From Micromonospora sp. LH3U1 (GTDB taxonomy: Bacteria; Actinomycetota; Actinomycetes; Mycobacteriales; Micromonosporaceae), in NCBI RefSeq assembly GCF_028475105.1, contig NZ_CP116936.1, positions 1,240,001 through 1,304,000 of the forward strand: a DNA stretch of 64,000 nucleotides, given 5' to 3'. A program made the translations under genes and the position numbers. This document shows positions 21,574 to 30,546 of the stretch, in pieces. Position 1 is the stretch's first letter; each line of letters starts with the position of its first letter. Under the pieces are notes generated by a model. That model saw only the letters and a list, made by a program, of their open reading frames with translations, had not been told where the DNA came from and ran no database searches.

Positions 21574-21595
21574 ACTCTATGCATGAGAACTTTCA
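21574..21595 (-). promoter_or_regulatory. hut operon promoter: -10 box with adjacent candidate operator
   Basis: On the minus strand TAGAGT (21574-21579) lies six bases before the regulator ATG. Just upstream, 21584-21595 reads TGAGAACTTTCA on the plus strand, a TGA-N6-TCA near-palindrome of the type bound by RpiR proteins. An operator between -10 and -35 would repress and autoregulate. Confidence 0.4.
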
Positions 21596-21697
21596 CGAAG
21601 CAAGCGGCATCACCCGCCGTTGATCGCCCCGGCCGGGGCAGGCCGGGTTGGCCCACGGTCGGTACTATCCGCACGGCGGTTCAACGGAGGAGTGCGC

Positions 21698-23008
21698 ATG
21701 CAGCCGGAAGGCCCCTACAGGTTCACCCACGCGCTCGGCGGGTCTCCGGTGGGGAAGGCGTGGGCCGCGATCGACGAGCAGGGCCGATTCGTCACTGTTG
21801 CGGTGCTTGAGGCCACCGTGGCCGCCACACCCGGCTGGCGTGAGGCATTCGCCGGGGCCGCCGACCTGCTGGCCCAGTCGCCCGACCCGGTGCCCTACAC
21901 GTACGCCGATTTTTCCGCCGCCGCGCCCTGGGTGGCCTACCCGGCCGAGGCGGGCCCCGGTGCCGAAAAGCTGTTCCGGGCCCTCGGCGTCGACTACACC
22001 CCCGCCCCGATGGCGGCCCCACCGACGTCCGCCCCGCCCTCGGTGTCCGCCCCGCCCGTGTCGGCCCCGCCGCAGCCCGTCTCCGGCGGACCGCAGGCCC
22101 CATGGGCGGTGCAGACCGGCCCGATCCCCGGTCAGCTGGTGTCCGCGACCCCGCACCCCATCTCCGGCGTACCCGTCTCGCCGGCCGCGGTGACCTCGGC
22201 ACCGCCGGCCGCGCACATCTCCCCGGTGAGCGGGCCGAGCGCCGACACGTTCGTCCCGCCGGTCCGCGTCCCGCCGCACGACCCGTTCAGCTCGCCAGCC
22301 CAACGGATCCGGCCCTCCCAGCCACGCCCGCGCCGCACCGGGCTCTGGATCGGGATCGCCGCCCTGGTCGTGGCCCTCGTCGGCGGTGGCACCGCCTTCG
22401 CGCTCACCGGCTTCGAGGGGAAGGCCGAGCCTACGGCGAGCCCCACACCCACCGGCGTGGTCGAGTCTGGCGCAACGGGCTCGTTGCCGACCGCGCCACC
22501 GCAGCAGCCCGGCCTGGAGCCGCCGCGGCCGGGGGACTGGCCCAAGTGGCCCGTCTTCGTGGAAAACGGGGCGGTACGAGCACAGAACCCTGATGGCTTG
22601 GGCTTCAAGTTCCTGGCGCCGGCCAACTGGGAGTGCGCCCCCGGCGGCAGCGCGGAGGGGCAGATCGAGTACAACTGCGGTGCCTCGATCGGGGAAAACT
22701 CGGAGATCGGCGGCGAGTTGATCGTCCGCGATTGTCGTGATTGTAAAGAGGAGCAGCGCGACGCCCTGCGTAAGGCCGAGGAGGCGTGGGGGCTGCAATG
22801 GCGCAGCGCCGGGCCGTACGTCGTCTTGGCCGAGACCGTGAAACTGAACGGCGCCCAGCGGTACGGCATCGTTGTCGTCGCGTTCTGGCGGTCCGACCCG
22901 GACGGTGCGATCGACCGCCAGTTGGTGCTGCGAATGACCGCACCATCGACATACATGAATGACATTCGGCGCGTGGTCAACTCCGTTCGTGACAACGCGC
23001 GTTTCTAA
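21698..23008 (+). CDS. Single-pass membrane protein with a kinase-lobe-like N-terminus
   Basis: About 436 residues; the ATG at 21698 follows GGAGGAG. The N-terminal 90 residues (FTHALGGSPVGKAWAAIDEQ, GRFVTVAVLEATV) resemble the glycine loop and beta strands of a Ser/Thr kinase small lobe, but no catalytic HRD or DFG motif follows. A Pro/Ala/Ser-rich linker spans about residues 105-210. A transmembrane helix WIGIAALVVALVGGGTAFAL starts near 213, and an outside domain of about 170 residues with four Cys ends at NSVRDNARF. It could sense wall or lipid signals; function unknown. It is divergent from the hut operon. Confidence 0.7.
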   Translation: MQPEGPYRFTHALGGSPVGKAWAAIDEQGRFVTVAVLEATVAATPGWREAFAGAADLLAQSPDPVPYTYADFSAAAPWVAYPAEAGPGAEKLFRALGVDYTPAPMAAPPTSAPPSVSAPPVSAPPQPVSGGPQAPWAVQTGPIPGQLVSATPHPISGVPVSPAAVTSAPPAAHISPVSGPSADTFVPPVRVPPHDPFSSPAQRIRPSQPRPRRTGLWIGIAALVVALVGGGTAFALTGFEGKAEPTASPTPTGVVESGATGSLPTAPPQQPGLEPPRPGDWPKWPVFVENGAVRAQNPDGLGFKFLAPANWECAPGGSAEGQIEYNCGASIGENSEIGGELIVRDCRDCKEEQRDALRKAEEAWGLQWRSAGPYVVLAETVKLNGAQRYGIVVVAFWRSDPDGAIDRQLVLRMTAPSTYMNDIRRVVNSVRDNARF

Positions 23009-23337
23009 CGAACGAGCCTTCGGGTCGGCGGCCGGGAGGACCATCTCGTATCGATTCGACCAGGGGCTGCGGTGGGCATCAGGGAGTCGGTAAGACGTAC
23101 CAACGATGATGGCAAGGTGGCTTCCCGCGCACCCCGAAAGCGGCTCACGCCCGGCCCTATGTTCGTTGTCGGCACCACCCCTATGATGAGCGCCCGAAGC
23201 ACAGTTTCGGCCGAGCTGATCGTCATCGGTTCCGGAGTCCCACCCCACAGTCCTGGCCTCACGGCGTGAGTGAACCCCGCATGACCAGCGCAGCCCTGGC
23301 TAGTGACTGGTCGACCAACGCTGATACGGAGATTGTC
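23009..23337. other. Intergenic leader before the polysaccharide cluster
   Basis: No convincing gene, riboswitch or terminator was seen. TATGAT at 23182-23187 could be a -10 box for the plus-strand cluster, but no well-spaced -35 accompanies it. In-frame GTG 23266 and ATG 23281 would extend the next gene upstream but lack ribosome sites. Confidence 0.4.
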
Positions 23338-24786
23338 ATGTTCACCGGCACCGGCGATGGTCATCCGCAGGGTGATCCAAGCCATGCCCCGACAACCCGG
23401 CTCAGCGGCAGTCAGGTGCCAATCCAGACAAACGTTGACCCGGCTGAGGGCCTCGGCGACACGACGTCCCGACCTCGTCCCATGGGCCGTCATCGGGCCC
23501 CGAGCGTGGTCACGCAACTGACCTCGGCCGGCCGGGCGTTCGTCGAGAGCCTGCGATCCGACCCGGATCAACGCATCGTCGCCGCGTTGGCAGTGCTCGT
23601 GGCGGCGCTCGGGTTGGCGCCGATCGCCCTCGCCCCCTCCGAGGTGGTGATCTACAGCGGCGTGGCGACGGGCACGCCGACGCTGTACACCTACACGATC
23701 GCGATCGCGGCTGCCGTGGTGGTGATTGGGATGCAGACGCGTCGTCAACTCCTCCGCGCCTTCTTCCCGTGGGTGCCGTTTCTCGGCTGGATGATCCTGT
23801 TTGCCGTGCTCTCGTGGGACTCGTCCCTGCGTACCGTGAGCGGCCTGCTGCATTTCTGCCTGGCAGCGATCGTGTTCGCCATCGGTGTCACGGCCGAACG
23901 CGCGGACCGCAGGAACTCGGTCCTGCTCTGGGCCTTCGCGGCCGTGGCGTGGTTGCAACTCTTCGCGATCACGATGGCGGTGATCGGTCTTCCACTGCGA
24001 CGCATCGCCGGCCAGCAGTCGCTGGACGTGCTTGGCCGCGCCACGGGCCTGACGAGCCATCCGGGCGAACTGGCGAAGCTGCTGTTCTTCTGCGGCATGT
24101 GCGCGTTGACCCTGCCGCAGAAGACGGTGCGGCAACGGTGGGTGGCCTGGACGACGCTCGGTGTCGTCTTCCTCGGCGTCTCCCTTACCCAGAGTCGCTC
24201 GGTCCTCGCGGCCGTGGTCTCGATGATCCTCATCCTGGTGGTGCTCGAGTTCGTCACCGGGCGTTGGCAGAAGAGATACTTCGTGGTCGTCGGGATCACC
24301 GGCGTGCTCGGCTTGGTGTCGGTGCCGTGGCTGATCGAACGGTTCACGGCGGACCCCGAGGGCGGCGACCGTCAACACCTGCTCCAGGTCGCCTGGGATG
24401 TGATCCAGGCCCATCCGTGGGCAGGGGTGGGGCCCAACAGCTACGTTGCCATCGCCGGTGCCACCGATCGACTCACCGCCAGTGGTGTGCCCGTACACAA
24501 CGTGCTGTTGCTGAGCGCCGCGGAGGTGGGCATCATCGGCGCGCTGCTCCTCTGGCTGCCGTTCGTGCTGACCGCGACGACGGCCATCCACTCCGTGTTT
24601 CGGGTGCGGACCTCAGAGTTGGCACCCAGGGTTCTGGTCAGTGCGCTGCCGGGCCTTGTCCTGATCGGCATGACGGGCTGGGGACTTATGCAGGGGCCAT
24701 ATTTTCTGATACTGGCGCTGGTGGTCGGCTACTTCTACGCCCGGGCGCGAGCTGCGAAGGTTGCGAGTGGTTATGGTCGCGACTGA
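23338..24786 (+). CDS. O-antigen ligase/polymerase-like (Wzy-type) membrane protein
   Basis: About 482 residues with a 70-residue polar N-terminus and roughly ten to twelve membrane helices (for example IVAALAVLVAALGLAPIALA and VAWTTLGVVFLGVSL). The large loop before the last helices holds QHLLQVAWDVIQAHPWAGVG followed by PNSY, the O-antigen ligase/Wzy signature region. It probably polymerises or transfers lipid-linked repeat units outside the membrane. ATG 23338 has a GGAG site; starts at 23266 or 23281 are possible. It overlaps the flippase gene and opens the six-gene cluster. Confidence 0.82.
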   Translation: MFTGTGDGHPQGDPSHAPTTRLSGSQVPIQTNVDPAEGLGDTTSRPRPMGRHRAPSVVTQLTSAGRAFVESLRSDPDQRIVAALAVLVAALGLAPIALAPSEVVIYSGVATGTPTLYTYTIAIAAAVVVIGMQTRRQLLRAFFPWVPFLGWMILFAVLSWDSSLRTVSGLLHFCLAAIVFAIGVTAERADRRNSVLLWAFAAVAWLQLFAITMAVIGLPLRRIAGQQSLDVLGRATGLTSHPGELAKLLFFCGMCALTLPQKTVRQRWVAWTTLGVVFLGVSLTQSRSVLAAVVSMILILVVLEFVTGRWQKRYFVVVGITGVLGLVSVPWLIERFTADPEGGDRQHLLQVAWDVIQAHPWAGVGPNSYVAIAGATDRLTASGVPVHNVLLLSAAEVGIIGALLLWLPFVLTATTAIHSVFRVRTSELAPRVLVSALPGLVLIGMTGWGLMQGPYFLILALVVGYFYARARAAKVASGYGRD

Positions 24787-26212
24787 GGTCAAGACGCCGG
24801 AGAAGCGACGCCCGTCCCTGACGATCGTGTCGGGCCTGCTGGGAATCTCCACCCTGGCCACACGGTCGACCACCCTGGTGGTCATGGCGCTGCTGACCAG
24901 AGGCGCCGGCACCGAAGCCGTCGGCTTCTACGGGCTCGCCACGCTCATCGCATCCTTCACCGCCGCAGCGCTCTCCCTCGGCCTGCCGACCTACCTGACC
25001 AGGGAGGCCGCCGCCGGGACGGTGTCGCCGCCCGTGGTCGCGCGGATCCATTGCGGGCGCTTCGTCGCGTTGATGGTGGCCGCCGCCGTCGCCTACCCGC
25101 TGATCGGCGTGGTCCTTCCCCGGGAAGCGCAGTTCGCCTTCTTCCTGATCTTCGTAGCCAGCCTTTTCGAACAGTGGAACGAGACGGCGTGGGTCCTCAT
25201 CCGAGGGACGCCCTCGGCCTGGGCAGAACCGCTCACGAATGTGTCCGCCGGCCTCCTGCTGGTCGGCGCGTGTGCGGCCGACGTGTGGCTCATGGACGGG
25301 CTCACCCTCCGCGACGCTGCCGTCTACATGTCGATAGCGGCCGTCCTCCGGTCAGCTGCGGCGTTTCTCATCGTGCGAATCCTGCCTGCGCTTCGGGAGT
25401 CACGCGGCATCCAGTCGGTCCAGCACATCAGGCAGGCATTGCCGTATTTTGCCGCCGACCTCTTCGGCCTCTTCTACTTCCGCGGCGACGTCTTCGTGCT
25501 CGCGTTCTTCGTCGCCGCCGCGGAAGTCGGAGAATACGTTTCGGCAGCGGCGATCGTCGGACCCGTGGTCCAGGTCGCGGCGTCCATGGGCGTCGGCGCG
25601 CTCGCCTACGCCGCGCCGCGCCGGTCGTCCGGGAACGCCCAGTCGAACGACCCGCTCACGATCTTCAGGTTCTTCGGGCTCGCGGGTATGGGCGCTGCCG
25701 GCGTCATGTTCATCGGAATCCCGATCGGGACTGCGGTGTTGTTCGGCGACCAGGCGGGCAACATTCCGACTCTGGCGATGGTGCTCACCTTCTTCCTCGC
25801 GCTGCGATTCGGCAACTTCGGCCTGTCCGCCATTCTGCTTTCCCAGGGCCGCGCCTCCAGCCGGCTGGTGGTTCTTGTGTTGAGCATCTGTGGCAGCGTC
25901 GGACTGAATGTCGCACTCGACGGCAGGTACGGGGCCTTTGGCGCCGCAACGGCGATGGTGCTGAACGAGCTGATCGTGGCGGCGTCGCTGCTCTGGTTCT
26001 TGCGGATAAAGGAACTGGTGCGGCCTGTCGTGATGTCGTTCGGAATCGTGGCGGCGGCGGTCGCGGCACTCGCCGCACTACTCGCTGTACTGGAACCCAC
26101 CCCAGCGTCCTTCATCCTGGGCGGCGTCATTCTTGTTCTGGCCATCGCCAGATTGTTGGCTCAACGGAGGGCCGCAGCTCAGCTGCAGGCCGCGACGACG
26201 GAGGACATGTGA
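24773..26212 (+). CDS. Wzx-type polysaccharide flippase
   Basis: About 479 residues of the MVF/MOP flippase superfamily with about 12-14 membrane helices. The start is VATEVKTPEKRRPSLTIVSG leading into LATRSTTLVVMALLTRGAGT, the typical first helix of Wzx proteins; polar loops are short and basic. It should move undecaprenyl-linked repeat units across the membrane for the Wzy-like protein encoded before it. The ATG at 24773 overlaps that gene by 14 bases; GTG 24767 or TTG 24761 would add two to four residues. The next gene starts in its stop codon. Confidence 0.85.
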   Translation: MVATEVKTPEKRRPSLTIVSGLLGISTLATRSTTLVVMALLTRGAGTEAVGFYGLATLIASFTAAALSLGLPTYLTREAAAGTVSPPVVARIHCGRFVALMVAAAVAYPLIGVVLPREAQFAFFLIFVASLFEQWNETAWVLIRGTPSAWAEPLTNVSAGLLLVGACAADVWLMDGLTLRDAAVYMSIAAVLRSAAAFLIVRILPALRESRGIQSVQHIRQALPYFAADLFGLFYFRGDVFVLAFFVAAAEVGEYVSAAAIVGPVVQVAASMGVGALAYAAPRRSSGNAQSNDPLTIFRFFGLAGMGAAGVMFIGIPIGTAVLFGDQAGNIPTLAMVLTFFLALRFGNFGLSAILLSQGRASSRLVVLVLSICGSVGLNVALDGRYGAFGAATAMVLNELIVAASLLWFLRIKELVRPVVMSFGIVAAAVAALAALLAVLEPTPASFILGGVILVLAIARLLAQRRAAAQLQAATTEDM

Positions 26213-27318
26213 GGGTCGGAATAGTCGGGTGGTTCGGATCGGACAATCTCGGAGACGAGATTCTTCTCCACTCGCTCATCACCTGCGTCCGCGCGGTCAA
26301 GGAGAACGCGTCGTTCGTGGTCTTCTCACCCAACCCCGACAGAGTCGCCGAGCTCCACGGCGTGCAGACGGAGCACATGCCCGTGCTGCGGGCTCGCGGT
26401 GCCTCGGAGCGTCAGGTTGCGGTACAACGCGCGATCAAGTCGTGCGACCTGCTGCTCCTCGGCCCTGGAACGGTCTTCCAGGAGCGTTCCCCCAACCTGT
26501 CCTGGCCCGGCACTCTGCCGATGTTCGCCCGGATCGTTGCGATGGCCAAGATTGCCGGGACGCCCGTAGCCACGGTCGGCGTCGGAGTCCGGGAGGGCGG
26601 AACGCCGTTCGGTCGTCAGTTGCTCCGTGTCATCGGCGCCTCGTGTGTCGGCGTCGGTGTGCGCGACGAGCGAACCGCGTCGCACTTCGGCTCCAGCGCC
26701 GAGGTCATCGGCGACATGGCGTACACCCTGCCGCTGCCCGAGCTGGAGCCGGTCGTCGCCGGTCGTCGCTTCGCGCTGTCGATGCGGCCGCTCGCGCCGG
26801 AGCTGGAAGGCCCTCTGCTGGCGGCGACCTCCGGTTGTGCCTCCCGGCTGCGCCAGGAGGGATGGTCGGGCACCTTCCTTCCGATGGCCTTCGGTCGAGG
26901 AGCACACGGCGAGGACGACCGCGTGATCTACGAGCGCGCCTTCCGCGACCTGCTGGACCTGGACTCGACCCCGCTGGACGGCAGCCAGCCTCTCGCCGGG
27001 GCCCTCCGTACCTGGTTGCAGGCGCTCGCGACGAATCAGCTCGTCCTCGGCACCCGCCTGCACGCCGCCCTCCTGGCTGTGGCGATCGGCGTTCCCACGG
27101 TGGCCATCGCGTACGAGCGGAAGGTCCAGGACGCCTTCGTCGATCTGGGGCTCAGCGAGTACGTGGTGCCGCCGGACGTCGATGCCGAAACGCTCTACCG
27201 GAAGGCGACTGCGGCTGCCGCGTCGCCCGAGCAGTTCCGGGAGGCCGCCGGGCGAGTCGCAGCCCAGGGACGAGTCGCGCAAGGGTTCGTCACGACGCTC
27301 CTGAAGCGGCTGGGCTGA
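26209..27318 (+). CDS. CsaB-like polysaccharide pyruvyl transferase
   Basis: A 369-residue protein of the polysaccharide pyruvyl transferase family, which adds ketal pyruvate to sugars using phosphoenolpyruvate. The N-terminus VRVGIVGWFGSDNLGDEILL is the family hallmark. SCDLLLLGPGTVFQE and the C-terminal LVLGTRLHAALLAVAIGVPT with the conserved His match CsaB. In Gram-positives such pyruvyl groups anchor SLH-domain proteins, and in exopolysaccharides they add negative charge. The GTG at 26209 overlaps the flippase stop and has GGAGG upstream. Confidence 0.87.
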   Translation: MRVGIVGWFGSDNLGDEILLHSLITCVRAVKENASFVVFSPNPDRVAELHGVQTEHMPVLRARGASERQVAVQRAIKSCDLLLLGPGTVFQERSPNLSWPGTLPMFARIVAMAKIAGTPVATVGVGVREGGTPFGRQLLRVIGASCVGVGVRDERTASHFGSSAEVIGDMAYTLPLPELEPVVAGRRFALSMRPLAPELEGPLLAATSGCASRLRQEGWSGTFLPMAFGRGAHGEDDRVIYERAFRDLLDLDSTPLDGSQPLAGALRTWLQALATNQLVLGTRLHAALLAVAIGVPTVAIAYERKVQDAFVDLGLSEYVVPPDVDAETLYRKATAAAASPEQFREAAGRVAAQGRVAQGFVTTLLKRLG

Positions 27319-28469
27319 TGCGCGTCCTGCTGCTCACCCCATTCGCGCCCAACGGCCACCACAACCATGCCGCGGCCGACACGATCGTGCAGCTCACCCC
27401 GCGGCTGGCTGAACAGGTCGACCTCTTCGTGTACTCACCGGAGAACACCGCCGTACCCGAGCGGGACGATCTGAAGTACACGTTGCTGCCCTCCGGGGTC
27501 GTTGCTCGGCCGAGCCACCTGGACCGTCTCCGGGTCGAACCGGCGTGGCTCCGCCAGGCGTGGCCGCGGGAGGCCACACAGGAGGTTGCCGAGCTGATCC
27601 GTCGGATTCGGCCTGATGTCGTGCACGCGGAGTATCTGCAGTCTGCCGAGGTCGTCGGGCTCAGCCGGGCGTCGGTGCTCGGCCTGCACGACATCACCGA
27701 GAAGGTCATGTTGGAGTCGTACCGGGCGTCATCCGGCCTGGAACGGCCGTACCGTCTCGCCGAGCTGCTGCGAACGCGACGGTTCGAGCGTGCGGCGATC
27801 CGGCAGGCGGCGGCCGTCATCACCCTGTCGGACGCGGACTTCGCGGTCGCCGCGACGTACAACGCGAACACCGTGCTCGCCCGGCCGGGAATCCACGTCG
27901 GGGATCGGTCCTGGTCGCCGCCGCCCGCGACGAACCGACCGCGACTGGTGTTTGCCGGGGCCATGTGGCGGCGTGCGAACGTACTCGTCGCCGAGTTTCT
28001 CGCGCGCGAGGTGATGCCGATGGTGTGGCAGAGCCTGCCGGAAGCCGAACTCAGAATCGTCGGGGCCGAACCCACCGCCGACGTGATCGGCCTCGGCGAG
28101 AGCGACAGCCGAGTGGTGGTGACCGGTGCGGTGCCCGACTTCCAGTCGGAGATGCTCGACGCCCACGCCGTCGTCGTGCCGTCGATCGTGGGCGGCGGTG
28201 TGCTGATGAAGGTGGCACATGCCATGGCCCTCGGCTGCCCCGTCATCACCTCGAAAGGGCCGGCGGAGTCAGTACGCGGAGACGCCTCGATGGTGTTCAT
28301 CGCGTCGACGGCTGACGAGATCGCGGCAGCCGTCCGGGGCGCAGTCGAATCACCGGAGGACGCCGCCCAGCGTGGTCGGCGTGCCCGCGCACACATCGAG
28401 CGGACGTTCCGTTGGGACGACACGGTCCGCTCGTACCTCGACGCCTACGGGATAGCGGGTCGACAGTGA
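27318..28469 (+). CDS. GT4-like glycosyltransferase
   Basis: A 383-residue GT-B glycosyltransferase: MRVLLLTPFAPNGHHNHAAA at the start, DVVHAEYLQSAEVVGL, RLVFAGAMWRRANVLVAEFL beginning the donor domain, then VVPSIVGGGVLMKVAHAMAL and GCPVITSKGPAESVRG. It probably adds one sugar to the lipid-linked repeat unit on the cytoplasmic side. The ATG shares one base with the preceding stop (TGATG). Donor sugar unknown. Confidence 0.82.
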   Translation: MRVLLLTPFAPNGHHNHAAADTIVQLTPRLAEQVDLFVYSPENTAVPERDDLKYTLLPSGVVARPSHLDRLRVEPAWLRQAWPREATQEVAELIRRIRPDVVHAEYLQSAEVVGLSRASVLGLHDITEKVMLESYRASSGLERPYRLAELLRTRRFERAAIRQAAAVITLSDADFAVAATYNANTVLARPGIHVGDRSWSPPPATNRPRLVFAGAMWRRANVLVAEFLAREVMPMVWQSLPEAELRIVGAEPTADVIGLGESDSRVVVTGAVPDFQSEMLDAHAVVVPSIVGGGVLMKVAHAMALGCPVITSKGPAESVRGDASMVFIASTADEIAAAVRGAVESPEDAAQRGRRARAHIERTFRWDDTVRSYLDAYGIAGRQ

Positions 28470-29296
28470 AAATCGCAGCCATCATCGTCTCCTACAACTC
28501 GGCCCGGGAGCTTCCCCTGAGCCTGGGCTGCCTGGCGGCCCTGCCTGTGGACCATGTCGTGGTCGTGGACAACTCCTCCACGGACGACAGCGTCGAGGTC
28601 GCGAAGTCCTTCGGGTACCAGGTCATCTCGCTGCCGAACGTCGGCTTCGGCAAGGCCATCAACGCCGCAGCGGAGACCATCCCCGACGCCGACGCCTACT
28701 TCCTCCTGAACCCCGACTGCCACATCACCGCCGAGTCCTTCGCGCCCCTCACGGAGACTCTGCACGATGACCCGAAGCTGGGTGTGGTCGCGCCGCTCAT
28801 GCGTTACCCCGACGGGCGCTTCGGGATCTCGGCGGGGCCGGCGCCGAGCATGGCAAAGGAATGGCTGGCGGCGCTGAAAGTCGACCACCTCGTGCCGAAG
28901 GGCCTGAAGCAGTATCTGGCTCGTGCAGCGCCGTTGCGCAAGAGGTTCAAGATGCTTGAGTATCTCGATGTCAAGCCGGCCGCCGAGGTGCGCGAGGCCG
29001 CCTGGGTGTCCGGCTTTTGCATGCTCGTACGGGGAGATGCCTTCCGGTCCATCGGCGGATTCGACCCCGGCTTCTTCCTCTACTTCGAGGACGTCGACCT
29101 CTGCACGCGGCTCTCGGCGGCTGGATGGGGCGTCGCGTCGGTCGGAATGAGTGTCGCCGAACACAAGGAGAGCACCAGCACCGCTGCGGTCGGCAAGAAC
29201 AACCTGTACCGGGACGGCATGGATGTCTATTTCGCGAAGCATGGCACGCGGGGTCAGCGACTCCTCGCGTCCGCTCTAAGGAGACTGCCGATTTGA
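28466..29296 (+). CDS. GT2 family glycosyltransferase (rhamnosyltransferase-like)
   Basis: A 276-residue GT-A enzyme. It opens with VKIAAIIVSYNSARELPLSL, then VVVVDNSSTDDS (nucleotide-sugar Asp), YFLLNPDCH holding the metal DxD-like site (NPDC), and GGFDPGFFLYFEDVDLCTRL with the catalytic-base ED segment. That last motif is typical of WbbL-like rhamnosyltransferases. The GTG at 28466 overlaps the upstream stop. Rhamnose as donor is inferred only. Confidence 0.86.
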   Translation: MKIAAIIVSYNSARELPLSLGCLAALPVDHVVVVDNSSTDDSVEVAKSFGYQVISLPNVGFGKAINAAAETIPDADAYFLLNPDCHITAESFAPLTETLHDDPKLGVVAPLMRYPDGRFGISAGPAPSMAKEWLAALKVDHLVPKGLKQYLARAAPLRKRFKMLEYLDVKPAAEVREAAWVSGFCMLVRGDAFRSIGGFDPGFFLYFEDVDLCTRLSAAGWGVASVGMSVAEHKESTSTAAVGKNNLYRDGMDVYFAKHGTRGQRLLASALRRLPI

Positions 29297-30456
29297 AGAT
29301 TTTGTTTGTAGCGCCCTGGATCCCGGCATCGGTTCGCCCGCGTAGCCTCGTGATCCTGGAGATGCTCGCCGCCGAGCACGACGTCCGCTTCCTGGCACTG
29401 ACGCACGACGACGAAGAGGCGCGGCTGGCGGAGCAGTTGCCGGTCAAGGACCGGACCCTCGTCGCCAACCCGTTCGTCGGTTCCATGCTGCGCTCCGCGC
29501 GAGCACTTTCCACCGGAGTCTCGCTGCAGACGGGCTATGCGAGCCCGAAGGCGCTCACCGACGCTCTTCGGCGGGAGCTGGACGACTTCCAGCCGGACGT
29601 GGTGCACCTCAACGTCTTCCGTACCGTCCACCTGGTCGAGGCCTGTGGTCGAACGCCGGTCATCGTGGACCTGGACGAGTTCCGCAGCGAGTACTACGAG
29701 CAACTGGCCTCCCATGGGTCCAACCTCGGGTGGAAGGCGTTGGGTCGTGTCGAGGCGGGCCGGATGCGGGCGCGGGAAGACAAGTTGGTCAGCATGGGGG
29801 TTCCCCTGATGCTGTCCGCGCCGTCCCTGCCCGGCCAGGAACGGCCCAACACCTTCCTCGTCCGGAGCCCCTGCGACTTCTCCGTTCAGCGCCAGGAAGG
29901 CCGCATCACGCCGACGGTCCTGTTCGTCGGTCGGCTCAGCTACGAGGCGAACGTCAACGGCCTCATGTGGTTCGTGCGCGAGTGCTGGCAGGGTATTCGC
30001 GACGCGGTCCCGGACGCCCGGCTCAGGATCGTCGGCACGGATCCGCCGAAGGCGGTTCAGGCGCTGGTCGGGAACGGCATCGAGCTCCATGCCAACGCGC
30101 CCGCGGTCGAGCCCCACTACGCGGATGCTGCCGTTGCCATCGCGCCGATCTTCCGGGGCACCGGCGTCCAGTTGAAGCTCATCCAGGCCATGTCCGCCGG
30201 CGTGCCGAGTGTGACGACCAGCATGGTGGCCGACCGCGCCGGTGTGCAGGACGGTGTTCACGTCAGCGTTGCCGACGACGCAGCTGGCTGGATCGCGGCG
30301 GTCAGCGCGCTGTTGTCCTCGCCGGAGAGGGCGGAGCGCATCGCCTCGAACGGACGTGAGTGGGTCGTGGCACACCACAGCTCGGCGGCGGTTCGTCGGC
30401 AGCTGCAGGCGGCCTACGCCTCGCTTTCCTCCCGATCAGAGGTAGACGCCTCCTGA
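29293..30456 (+). CDS. GT4-like glycosyltransferase
   Basis: A 387-residue GT-B enzyme starting LKILFVAPWIPASVRPRSL from a TTG that overlaps the upstream stop (TTGA). Donor-domain features include TVLFVGRLSYEANVNGLMWF, ARLRIVGTDPP, AIAPIFRGTGVQLKLIQAMS and GVPSVTTSMVADRAG. It is close in style to the glycosyltransferases that accompany sugar-nucleotide PEP-CTERM or EPS clusters. It is the last gene of the cluster before a strong terminator. Substrate unknown. Confidence 0.82.
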   Translation: MKILFVAPWIPASVRPRSLVILEMLAAEHDVRFLALTHDDEEARLAEQLPVKDRTLVANPFVGSMLRSARALSTGVSLQTGYASPKALTDALRRELDDFQPDVVHLNVFRTVHLVEACGRTPVIVDLDEFRSEYYEQLASHGSNLGWKALGRVEAGRMRAREDKLVSMGVPLMLSAPSLPGQERPNTFLVRSPCDFSVQRQEGRITPTVLFVGRLSYEANVNGLMWFVRECWQGIRDAVPDARLRIVGTDPPKAVQALVGNGIELHANAPAVEPHYADAAVAIAPIFRGTGVQLKLIQAMSAGVPSVTTSMVADRAGVQDGVHVSVADDAAGWIAAVSALLSSPERAERIASNGREWVVAHHSSAAVRRQLQAAYASLSSRSEVDAS

Positions 30457-30463
30457 CGCAGAT

Positions 30464-30502
30464 GGGCCGCCGAGACACGTATCGCACGTGTCTCGGCGGC
30501 CC
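30464..30502. terminator. Strong bidirectional terminator after the polysaccharide cluster
   Basis: Perfect 17-bp stem (GGGCCGCCGAGACACGT and its complement) with a five-base loop, followed by CTTTGC. It lies eight bases after the last glycosyltransferase and before the convergent subtilase stop. Confidence 0.85.
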
Positions 30503-30546
30503 CTTTGCATGTGTCGCGTCAGGACGCGACCGTCAGGCAATGATGC

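Noticed and set aside
23005..24591. A 528-codon frame on the minus strand under the Wzy-like gene
   Set aside because: Low-complexity polar translation, no ribosome site, and the plus strand codes for a clear membrane protein.
25051..26208. N-terminal extension of the pyruvyl transferase frame
   Set aside because: It is the out-of-frame shadow of the flippase gene; the family start VRVGIVGWFG is at 26209.
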